DNA of 64,000 bases, taken from NCBI RefSeq assembly GCF_009728935.1, contig NZ_CP034235.1, forward strand, positions 6,399,501 through 6,463,500, written 5' to 3'. Shown here piece by piece: positions 23,899-31,091 of this stretch. Position 1 is the first letter of the stretch. Each line of letters opens with the position of its first letter. The notes beneath the pieces are model-generated. The model made no database searches. It was given only the letters and a program-made list of their open reading frames with translations, and was not told the DNA's origin. Position numbers and translations under genes: made by a program. This DNA comes from Paenibacillus psychroresistens. Lineage in GTDB: Bacteria; Bacillota; Bacilli; Paenibacillales; NBRC-103111.

Positions 23899-26610
23899 TT
23901 ATTGCTTAATCCAAACCCGCATTAAGGAGTATAATTGGGCCATATCTATGGGTTTGCTTATATAATCGGAGGCTCCAGCTTCCAAGCATTTCTGACGATC
24001 CATTTTCATCGCTTTTGCAGTTAAGGCTATGATCGGCATATCTTTAAGAATCGAATCCATACGGATCGCTGACATTGCCTCATATCCGTTCATAACGGGC
24101 ATCATAACGTCCATAAGCACAAGATCGAAGCTCGGATCAGCTCGCAATATATCCAAACACTCTTGGCCATTACTGGCTACCTTTAACGTAATTCCTTTAG
24201 CTTCAAACGCATGAACAAGTGCATACACATTTCGCGAATCATCTTCAGCTAGCAAAACTTTTTTATTTAGGAATATATCATTTTCAGTGACGGTCACTTC
24301 ACCAGCTCTTGGATAAAGCGGTCGAATTACGGACGAAGCAGCAATTTCCAATTGAATGGCTGAGCTTAGATCCTTACTGGATAAACAAGGTAAATAAAGC
24401 GTGAAATTGCTTCCCTTGCCCATTTCACTTTCAAGAATAAGACAGCCGCCTAACAATCGTGCAAAGCTTAGAGAAATAGATAAGCCTAGACCTGTACCCC
24501 CATAACGTCGACTAATGGTTCCATCTACTTGTTTAAATGCGTCAAATATTAGCTGCTGCTTCTCTAATGGAATACCAATCCCTGTGTCAATAATAGAGAA
24601 AGCCAACGCAAGCTCATTCTTATACTTAGGTAATAGCTGTTTAACTAACTTCGGTTCAGCTTTTTCGATCTTCATCGTAACTTTGCCTTGCTCTGTAAAC
24701 TTGAAAGCATTGGATAATAAATTTTTCAATATTTGTTGAAGCCGCTGGCCATCTGTAGAGATAATCTCTGGTACGCCTTCACCAATAATCACATCAAAGC
24801 CAATTGCCTTGGATTGGGCTATGGGGTCAAAGCTTAGCTTCATTAAATCAGGAATTTCCGTAACATTCAATTCGCTAATAATCACATCAATCTTCCCAGC
24901 TTCAACCTTCGATAAATCTAGAATATCATCAATTAAATTCAAAAGATCCTTGCCAGAATCATAAATGGTCTTTGAGAATCTTTCTTCCTCGACAGTCAAT
25001 GTTTTGTGATTATTCTCCGCCAGCATTTGCGATAAAATTAAGATGCTGTTTAATGGGGTTCTCAGCTCATGAGACATATTAGCTAAAAAATCCGACTTGT
25101 ACTGCGAGCTTTTCTGCAATTCAGCTGAAGAGGACTCCAGCTCATCCTTAGCCTTCTCTAGCTCTGCTGTTTTTATGAGTGCAAGCTGATTCTGTTTATC
25201 TAAATTTTCATTAATCATCAACATTTCTTCCTGTTGCATCTGTAGCTCTTCCGATTGCGCCTGAAGCTCTTCCGACTGAGCTTGCAGTTCTTCCGTCATT
25301 GTTTGAGACTCATTCAGCAATCTCTCCACTTCCATACGTCCAGTAACGCTGTGAATGGCAGCTCCAAAATTGCTTTGAATCTGTTCAATGAAAGTTTGCT
25401 GAATCTGAGTAAAAGCTTTAAAAGAGGCAAATTCAATAACAGCTTCTACTCGATTCATAAAAATAACGGGAACAATTAATAAGCTCTGGGGTGAAGCCTG
25501 ACCTAAGCCTGAGACGATTCTATAATAATGATTGGGTACCTGCTCTATTATTATTGTACGTTTATCCAACGCACTTTGTCCGATCAAGCCTTCTCCCAAA
25601 CGAAAGCTTAGTCCAGCTTCATGCTCTCCATATAACGCATAGGAAGCCTGTCTAACGAACTCATCCTTCATTCTCCGTTCTTCACGGATATAGACGACTC
25701 CATAGCTTGCTTCAACAAGTAAAGCAACTTTAGCTATAAATGCATCTGCTAGATTAGTAATATTATTAATTCCTTGATAAGAGCTGACAACTTCAGCTGC
25801 ATTGCTCTGCAGCCATGCGAATCTTTCCACGCTCTCTAATAATTCATTAGTTGCGTGACCTAAATCACTAATTTCATCTTTTGTTGTAATTTCAATCCGC
25901 TTGCTAAAGTCTCCATTCTCAGAGCTCATAGCTTTAATCATTTGTTTAACTTGGTTTAAAGTAGTAATGATCGACTTCGAGATTATGAGTGCTATCACAA
26001 TCGAGATCAGCGACACCACTACTAATAATAGATAAAGCGAAATCTTCAGCAAATAGTTGCTATGATCTACACTAGACACGCGTTGAGTAGTCAGCTTCTT
26101 CTCTGTTGCCAGAAAAGTTTCAAATTGGTTACGCATCTGTTCAATGTACTTTTTACCAGGATCTGCTGCAAAAAATTGATTCAACTCTTCGGTTTTACTA
26201 GCTTTTTTCAATGCGATGGTCGGATCCCCAACAACGCTCATCCATTCTTCGATAGTTGACTTAATCAAACTAAGGTTTTTCTGTTGAACTGGGTTATCAC
26301 TAACTAATTCATGTAGCTTCTGATAACTCTCAACCCATTTAATACTACCGTCACTATATAAATCCAGGTACGATTGATTGCCGGTAATAATATACCCTCG
26401 TTGACCTGTTTCCATATTAAATTCATTTTTTTCCATTTGATTTGTGACATCATGAACTTCAATATCATGGTTGGAGATAAAATCTATTTCATGCTGCAAA
26501 GCCGCAATTCTTCCATTAACTACAAAAACGCTAATAGCAAGAATAATAACAACTATCACATTACCCAATATAATTTTGGAACGTATATTGAATCTCCTGT
26601 TAGTAAACAT
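23899..26610 (-). CDS. Membrane hybrid histidine kinase, CHASE3-HAMP-GAF-HK-REC
   Basis: A 903-residue kinase. TM1 is at ~12-32, followed by an extracytoplasmic CHASE3 domain (MEKNEFNMETGQRGYIITG near 75-95), TM2 near 190-215, HAMP, GAF (~290-430, RLGEGLIGQSALDKR), and a Gln/Glu-rich coiled coil (repeated EELQAQS). HisKA is FLANMSHELRTPLNS (His ~513), HATPase has DTGIGIP and GGTGLGL, and the C-terminal REC carries LMDVMMPVMNG. All catalytic motifs are intact. The ATG at 26610 has GAGGAG six bases upstream; the longest frame adds 28 unlikely residues. Its GAF-kinase core matches those of the genes at 17860 and 31092, so these are paralogues with exchanged input modules. Confidence 0.92.
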   Translation of the reverse strand: MFTNRRFNIRSKIILGNVIVVIILAISVFVVNGRIAALQHEIDFISNHDIEVHDVTNQMEKNEFNMETGQRGYIITGNQSYLDLYSDGSIKWVESYQKLHELVSDNPVQQKNLSLIKSTIEEWMSVVGDPTIALKKASKTEELNQFFAADPGKKYIEQMRNQFETFLATEKKLTTQRVSSVDHSNYLLKISLYLLLVVVSLISIVIALIISKSIITTLNQVKQMIKAMSSENGDFSKRIEITTKDEISDLGHATNELLESVERFAWLQSNAAEVVSSYQGINNITNLADAFIAKVALLVEASYGVVYIREERRMKDEFVRQASYALYGEHEAGLSFRLGEGLIGQSALDKRTIIIEQVPNHYYRIVSGLGQASPQSLLIVPVIFMNRVEAVIEFASFKAFTQIQQTFIEQIQSNFGAAIHSVTGRMEVERLLNESQTMTEELQAQSEELQAQSEELQMQQEEMLMINENLDKQNQLALIKTAELEKAKDELESSSAELQKSSQYKSDFLANMSHELRTPLNSILILSQMLAENNHKTLTVEEERFSKTIYDSGKDLLNLIDDILDLSKVEAGKIDVIISELNVTEIPDLMKLSFDPIAQSKAIGFDVIIGEGVPEIISTDGQRLQQILKNLLSNAFKFTEQGKVTMKIEKAEPKLVKQLLPKYKNELALAFSIIDTGIGIPLEKQQLIFDAFKQVDGTISRRYGGTGLGLSISLSFARLLGGCLILESEMGKGSNFTLYLPCLSSKDLSSAIQLEIAASSVIRPLYPRAGEVTVTENDIFLNKKVLLAEDDSRNVYALVHAFEAKGITLKVASNGQECLDILRADPSFDLVLMDVMMPVMNGYEAMSAIRMDSILKDMPIIALTAKAMKMDRQKCLEAGASDYISKPIDMAQLYSLMRVWIKQ

Positions 26611-26693
26611 CTCAATCTCCTCTAACCCATAATTGTAATTAATTGATATTATAACACTATTACCAAATTTATGACCACCTACGATTATACGCA

Positions 26694-26725
26694 AAAAAAA
26701 GGAAACCAGTCAGGCCTCCTTTTGA
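26694..26725 (-). terminator. Terminator after the secreted stress protein gene
   Basis: On the minus strand AAAGGAGGCC-tgact-GGTTTCCTTT followed by a run of T. Two G-U pairs are needed in the stem. Confidence 0.78.
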
Positions 26726-26741
26726 AAGAATATACATGGGA

Positions 26742-27257
26742 TTAAGGTATAAACTGTTGCACAATTTTAATTACTTCGCCATTCTTTATCGTTAAGTGAA
26801 AGGGATAATCTCGCAAATCCAAACGATCCATTTGATTGAATAAAGCTTTAAACTGCTTTAACGAGACAGCTTCATCTGGATTAAGCTCGGGTTCAGCCGT
26901 GACGCCAGGTTGATCATAAATTTGCATGATCACCTCAGCATTAGGAGATATGCGTAAAGATTGTAGCTCTGAATTATCATTTACAATATAGTAGCCATCA
27001 AGCGCTTCCTGCTCATTGGCATCTTCTTCATGCTCACGGAATTGTAGGTTGGCTTCCTCGTCTTCATACCATTGGATCTCATCGGATGTAAGCAATAATT
27101 GCCCGTTTGCTTCATTTATATTATGTATAAATACAGTCGAGTTAGTTGTTGTATTGGTCGGTGTTTTGTGTCCAACGTTTCCTTTGGCATTAGCTAAGCC
27201 TAGAATAAGTGTTGTTGAAACTAGCACGATTAGTCCTAAAAATATTCGTTTTTTCAT
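26742..27257 (-). CDS. Secreted protein of unknown function
   Basis: A 171-residue precursor. Residues 1-24 are a typical signal peptide (KKRIFLGLIVLVSTTLILGLANA). There is no lipobox and no second membrane segment. The mature part begins with a Thr/Asn-rich linker (TPTNTTTNSTV) and is acidic (EDEEANLQFREHEEDANEQEA); the C-terminus (YPFHLTIKNGEVIKIVQQFIP) looks like a beta hairpin of the kind seen where a peptide is presented to an ion or wall. GGAGGG precedes the ATG by 11 bases. A SigB-type promoter stands 50 bp upstream and a terminator follows, so it is a single-gene stress unit. No family recognised. Confidence 0.75.
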   Translation of the reverse strand: MKKRIFLGLIVLVSTTLILGLANAKGNVGHKTPTNTTTNSTVFIHNINEANGQLLLTSDEIQWYEDEEANLQFREHEEDANEQEALDGYYIVNDNSELQSLRISPNAEVIMQIYDQPGVTAEPELNPDEAVSLKQFKALFNQMDRLDLRDYPFHLTIKNGEVIKIVQQFIP

Positions 27258-27304
27258 AGAATCATTATCCCTCCAATATATAGAATATGCGACTACTTAC
27301 ATTC

Positions 27305-27330
27305 TTACCACACTTATTTTGTTTTGAAAC
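27305..27330 (-). promoter_or_regulatory. SigB-type promoter of the secreted stress protein
   Basis: Minus-strand GTTTCA (27325-27330), 14-base spacer, TGGTAA (27305-27310), one mismatch in the -10. Confidence 0.65.
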
Positions 27331-27412
27331 ATATAATTATAAATATTTACAAAAAGTCATTCCTTTGTCATAAACAACTCCGGGACGACTTTTTTAATCA
27401 AGCTATAATTAG

Positions 27413-27661
27413 TTATGGCGCAAGGCTCCATTTCCGATTATCCGGATCACTCAATATATTGTACGAGCTAATGGCTCCTAATTGTGCGTGCAGCTGTGAT
27501 CGAATTTCTTCCCGTTGCTCGTTTAGTGTGTTGAACTGCTGTAAAGCATTCGAATCTCCAGGGATTACATCCAGATAAAGATTCAATTCTACTAAAGCAT
27601 AATCGATAGCTTGCAGCATCTCTAATAATTTGACCGACTTAACTTCTGACAATTTAGTCAT
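27413..27661 (-). CDS. CotJB-like protein
   Basis: An 82-residue protein whose core LLEMLQAIDYALVELNLYLD (~residues 11-30) with DSNALQQFNTLNEQREEIRSQL after it matches the CotJB spore-coat family (short alpha-helical proteins with FALVELNLYLDTHP). The family's C-terminal PWPWE-like end is only loosely kept (NRKWSLAP). The ATG at 27661 has AGGAG nine bases upstream. CotJA and CotJC, its usual partners, are absent here. It is driven by a textbook SigB-type promoter and is divergent from dps, which suggests a general-stress rather than a mother-cell role. Confidence 0.75.
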   Translation of the reverse strand: MTKLSEVKSVKLLEMLQAIDYALVELNLYLDVIPGDSNALQQFNTLNEQREEIRSQLHAQLGAISSYNILSDPDNRKWSLAP

Positions 27662-27711
27662 TTTCCTCATCTCCTGGTAGTATGTCCTCTATGATAGCTA
27701 CTACACTTTAA

Positions 27712-27736
27712 TTACCCATCCTCAAAATAATGAAAC
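27712..27736 (-). promoter_or_regulatory. SigB-type promoter of the CotJB-like gene
   Basis: Minus-strand GTTTCA (27731-27736), 13-base spacer, GGGTAA (27712-27717). It is back to back with the dps promoter; the two -35 boxes are 26 bp apart. Confidence 0.82.
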
Positions 27737-27762
27737 ATTTTGATTTATTTTTACAATAGCCT

Positions 27763-27787
27763 GTTTAAATTTTAGGCATAAGGGGTA
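27763..27787 (+). promoter_or_regulatory. SigB-type promoter of dps
   Basis: GTTTAA (27763-27768), 13-base spacer, GGGTAA (27782-27787), identical in -35 to the Bacillus SigB consensus. It lies 46 bp before the dps start. Confidence 0.85.
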
Positions 27788-27833
27788 ATAACTAGGTAAG
27801 AACTAAAACAAAATTGAATTGGAGGAAAACAAT

Positions 27834-28289
27834 ATGTCAAAAGTACTTACAAAGACAACCCCAGTAACAGAAATACTTAATAAGCAGGTGGCCAACTGGT
27901 CCGTTCTTTACGCCAAGCTTCATAATTTCCACTGGTATGTAAAGGGAGAAAACTTTTTCACACTGCATATTAAATTTGAAGAGCTTTATACGGAAGCTGG
28001 ATTACATCTTGATGTTGTAGCAGAAAGAATCTTATCGCTTCAAAGCAAACCAACTGCAACACTAAAAGAACATTTGGCTCTATCTTCCATTAAGGAAGCT
28101 AAAGGAAATGAATCAGCTACTCAGATGGTGGCTCAGGTTATCGAAGATTTCGAAACAATCGCTAAAGAATTGACCCAAGGAATCGAAGCCGCTGAAGAGC
28201 AAAAAGATCAACCAAGTGCAGATATGATGATCCAAATTAGAACTTCACTTGAAAAGCATATCTGGATGTTAGGTGCTTATCTAGCTTAA
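27834..28289 (+). CDS. dps: Dps family DNA-protecting ferroxidase
   Basis: A 151-residue ferritin-like mini-ferritin. The Dps inter-subunit ferroxidase residues are visible: His in LHNFHWYVKG (~residues 31-40), then FEELYTEAGLHLDVVAERI supplying Asp and Glu. Dps dodecamers oxidise Fe(II) with peroxide, store it, and shield DNA. The ATG with GGAGG eight bases upstream is preferred to a TTG five codons earlier, which overlaps the ribosome binding site. It has its own SigB-type promoter and a strong terminator. MrgA-type PerR boxes were not seen upstream. Confidence 0.93.
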   Translation: MSKVLTKTTPVTEILNKQVANWSVLYAKLHNFHWYVKGENFFTLHIKFEELYTEAGLHLDVVAERILSLQSKPTATLKEHLALSSIKEAKGNESATQMVAQVIEDFETIAKELTQGIEAAEEQKDQPSADMMIQIRTSLEKHIWMLGAYLA

Positions 28290-28303
28290 ATTTCCACCTA
28301 ATT

Positions 28304-28348
28304 AAACCCTTTTGCATGGCTAATCTAGCCCTGCAGAAGGGTTTTTTT
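28304..28348 (+). terminator. Terminator of dps
   Basis: AACCCTT-TGCA-GGCT / AGCC-TGCA-AAGGGTT with small bulges, then seven T. Confidence 0.9.
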
Positions 28349-28395
28349 AATAATAAGAAAGTATACATTTTGTTACTTCTACAGATCTATGTAAA

Positions 28396-28424
28396 TTAAA
28401 AAACCCACCTTACGGTGAGTTCGT
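28396..28424 (-). terminator. Terminator of the ytxG-like operon
   Basis: On the minus strand ACTCACC-gtaa-GGTGGGT followed by TTTTTAATTT, just past the stop of the small terminal gene. Confidence 0.82.
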
Positions 28425-28437
28425 TTATTTGCTATTG

Positions 28438-28620
28438 TTACTGAGCTTCATCAAGTGCCCATTCATTTATTTGGAAATCGCTTTGCTGATAGTTCATATA
28501 GGCTTGAACCACTTCGTTAAATCGTTTGAATCTTTCTCTAGGATGATCATTTAACCATGCGCTAAATTCAGCAACCTCTTGTCGATTCATTGTAAATTCC
28601 CCATTTTTAGCTAATTTCAC
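28438..28620 (-). CDS. Small soluble protein coupled to the ytxG-like gene
   Basis: A 60-residue protein starting with GTG, with GGAGG about eight bases upstream inside the preceding gene, which it overlaps by 14 bp. It is helical and charged, with FSAWLNDHPRERFKRFNEVVQAYMNY at ~19-44 and no membrane segment or known motif. Overlap, shared strand and a shared terminator show it is co-expressed with the DUF948 protein from a SigB-type promoter. Function unknown. Confidence 0.75.
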   Translation of the reverse strand: MKLAKNGEFTMNRQEVAEFSAWLNDHPRERFKRFNEVVQAYMNYQQSDFQINEWALDEAQ

Positions 28621-28939
28621 GTTTAGCTCCTCCTTTAAGTGTTATAAGTTTTTTGGCAGTGGAAGTGAACACATTGACGATTTGCCCTACATCGCTTACG
28701 GAATTAAACAAGAAATCCAATGAATTCATTTTTCTGCGTACATCCTGCGTTACTAGGTTTGTGCTATGAATCACATCCGTAACTTCAGCTCCGATTTGAG
28801 TAACCTTCTCGGTAAGCTGATTTACTGTTTGTTGGGTGACCACCAAGGTTGCATTCAGCGATTTTAGGGTCTGAATCAAATATATAACCAGAGCAACGAA
28901 AGCAATGGCAATAATAATCGCGCTTATTTGAAGTATCAT
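28607..28939 (-). CDS. ytxG: DUF948 general stress membrane protein (YtxG-like)
   Basis: A 110-residue protein with one N-terminal membrane helix (ISAIIIAIAFVALVIYLI, residues ~5-22) and a long amphipathic helix of the DUF948 type (LNATLVVTQQTVNQLTEKVTQIGAEV). B. subtilis YtxG belongs to this family and is SigB-controlled. Here, too, a SigB-type promoter (GTTTCA-N14-GGGTAC) stands 35 bp upstream. The start has AGGAGG upstream. No ytxH-like gene is adjacent; a 60-residue unknown takes that place. Confidence 0.85.
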   Translation of the reverse strand: MILQISAIIIAIAFVALVIYLIQTLKSLNATLVVTQQTVNQLTEKVTQIGAEVTDVIHSTNLVTQDVRRKMNSLDFLFNSVSDVGQIVNVFTSTAKKLITLKGGAKREIS

Positions 28940-28973
28940 GCTGATTCCTCCTGTTTTCTTAGTTAATTAGAAA

Positions 28974-28999
28974 GTACCCGTTAAAACCATTTTTGAAAC
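28974..28999 (-). promoter_or_regulatory. SigB-type promoter of the ytxG-like operon
   Basis: Minus-strand GTTTCA (28994-28999), 14-base spacer, GGGTAC (28974-28979). Its -35 abuts the T-tract of the upstream kinase terminator. Confidence 0.78.
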
Positions 29000-29038
29000 A
29001 AAAAAACGCCTTTATTCTATAAAAGAATAAAAGACGCT
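29000..29038 (-). terminator. Terminator of the PP2C / hybrid kinase operon
   Basis: GCG-CTTTTATTC / GAATAAA-GGCG hairpin, then seven T on the minus strand. It is tightly packed against the ytxG promoter. Confidence 0.8.
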
Positions 29039-29051
29039 GTTTGTTGCCGGA

Positions 29052-31079
29052 TTATAGATTAGCAAAATGCTGCTCCAGCACTTTTTCAATATTTTTTATC
29101 TTAATCGGTTTACTGATGAACCCTGACATTCCTAAAGCCATGCAATGATCTATATCTGTTTGTGAAGTACTAGCAGTTACTGCAATGATTATAGGTATCG
29201 ACTCCTTAGGAACATCATCCATAATTGCATTAGTTGCTTTAAACCCGTCCATTTCCGGCATCTGCAGGTCCATGAGAATTAAATCAAATTTTTTATGTTT
29301 AATTAACTCCAATACCTGTAAGCCATTACTGGCAATTTCAACGGAATGCCCTAACTTTTGGAGAATACGCAGCAGCAGTTTTTGGTTAATTTCATTATCC
29401 TCGGCTATCATTATATGCAATAATGCGGTTTTCCTGACAGCAGGAACCTCTACCATCGATGATGGGCCAGTTAAACTATTCACAGCATCTGGATATACAT
29501 AGGTTTTAGCTCGGATCGTAAATACAAAGGTAGCTCCATTTTCCTCATTTTGCTCGTTGCGAATCGTTCCATCCATAAGTTCTACTAATGTTTTGCAAAT
29601 AGCTAACCCCAGCCCTGTACCACCATATTTACGAGTCATAGATGAATCAAGCTGTGAAAAAGGTTTAAATAAGTGAATCATTTGTTCTGGAGGGATTCCA
29701 ATGCCTGTATCCTTAATAATAAATTCAATTTCCAGGGAGTTCTCGTGCTTTTCCAGTAAATTAATTAGCACATAAATCGTGCCTTTTTCGGTGAATTTCA
29801 CTGCATTCCCAACTAAATTAATCAATATTTGGCGCAGCCTAGTGACATCTCCTAGAATATGAACAGGTAATTTCTGATCAATGTAATATTCCATGTTAAG
29901 CTCTCTATCGCGTGTTTGAGCGGTAAACAGATCGAAGGTTTCTTCGATCAGAGAGGTTAACTCCAACGGGACCTGCTCCAACTCCATTTTACCCGATTCG
30001 ATTTTGGAAAAATCCAGAATATCATTGATTACATTCAAAAGGGCATCGCTGCTTTTATGAACAATCTCTGCGTACTCCAATTGCTCTGAATTCAATCCAG
30101 AATCGATCAGCAAATCCGTCATTCCAATAATTCCATTCATCGGTGTTCGAATCTCATGACTCATCATCGCGAGAAATTCCGTTTTGACGCGTGCCGCTTG
30201 CTCTGCTTCCTCCTTGGCCTTCAGCATATCCTGTTCAGCTATTTTTCGTTCTGTAATATCACTTATCGTACAAGCAAAAAACGGACTATCATCAATCGTA
30301 GCTTCCCCAATTTGAATTTCAGCGTAGAAGGTGGTCCCATCCTTACGTATTGGTTTGACATCACTGAGCTTATCTACAAGATATTTCTGCAAAACTTTAT
30401 AGGAGCCATCAACACGTTCTGCTATCATCGGAAGCATCTTACTTATGGATTGCCCCACCAGTTCATCTTCATGGTAACCAAACATACTTATAGCAGCAGG
30501 ATTTAAATTCAAGATAATCCCCTCACTATTGAAAATAACCATAGTATCAATGGACGTTTCCCCAATGATTCTCGCTTGCGCTTCCGTCCGAATTAATTCA
30601 AATGTTGTACGCATCAGCGCTTTATTCGTTTTCTCTAATTCCAAAGAGCGTTGATGCAGCAGCTCCGTTTGAATTTGCAGCTTTTTATTGATGACATACA
30701 TACTTACAAAGCCATCAATCTTCGACTTCAATAATTGCGGGATAAATGGCTTTACCATGTAATCGATAGCTCCAATAGAATAACCAGTGAATAGATGCTC
30801 CATCTCACGATTCTTGGCCGTAATAAAAATAATCGGAATGCTCTTAGACTTTTCCCGCAGCTTAATCAGCTTAGCTGTCTCAAAACCATCCATCCCAGGC
30901 ATTTCAACATCTAAGACGATTAAGGCGAATTCATCTTTAAGAATACTTCGGAGTGCTTCTTCACCCGAAATAGCACGAACCAAATTGTAGTTTTCTTCTT
31001 CAAGCACAGCTTCGAGTGCTAATAAATTCTGCTCATGATCGTCGACTAATAGAATATTAATAGGATAATCAAATTCCAT
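29052..31079 (-). CDS. Soluble hybrid histidine kinase REC-PAS-HK-REC
   Basis: A 675-residue cytoplasmic kinase. The N-terminal REC (residues ~7-125) has LLVDDHEQN, LIVLDVEMPGMDG and MVKPF. PAS follows at ~170-280 (IFNSEGIILNLNPAAISMFGY, ending DITERK). HisKA is FLAMMSHEIRTPMNG (His ~309), HATPase has DTGIGIP and GGTGLGL, and the C-terminal REC (~555-675) has IAEDNEINQ and LILMDLQMPEMDG. All catalytic residues are kept. AGGAG lies eight bases before the ATG. It is the last gene of an operon PP2C-REC (33816), membrane kinase (31092), this kinase. It may integrate a received phosphoryl signal with PAS input. Confidence 0.92.
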   Translation of the reverse strand: MEFDYPINILLVDDHEQNLLALEAVLEEENYNLVRAISGEEALRSILKDEFALIVLDVEMPGMDGFETAKLIKLREKSKSIPIIFITAKNREMEHLFTGYSIGAIDYMVKPFIPQLLKSKIDGFVSMYVINKKLQIQTELLHQRSLELEKTNKALMRTTFELIRTEAQARIIGETSIDTMVIFNSEGIILNLNPAAISMFGYHEDELVGQSISKMLPMIAERVDGSYKVLQKYLVDKLSDVKPIRKDGTTFYAEIQIGEATIDDSPFFACTISDITERKIAEQDMLKAKEEAEQAARVKTEFLAMMSHEIRTPMNGIIGMTDLLIDSGLNSEQLEYAEIVHKSSDALLNVINDILDFSKIESGKMELEQVPLELTSLIEETFDLFTAQTRDRELNMEYYIDQKLPVHILGDVTRLRQILINLVGNAVKFTEKGTIYVLINLLEKHENSLEIEFIIKDTGIGIPPEQMIHLFKPFSQLDSSMTRKYGGTGLGLAICKTLVELMDGTIRNEQNEENGATFVFTIRAKTYVYPDAVNSLTGPSSMVEVPAVRKTALLHIMIAEDNEINQKLLLRILQKLGHSVEIASNGLQVLELIKHKKFDLILMDLQMPEMDGFKATNAIMDDVPKESIPIIIAVTASTSQTDIDHCMALGMSGFISKPIKIKNIEKVLEQHFANL

Positions 31080-31091
31080 CTGAAAGTCTCC

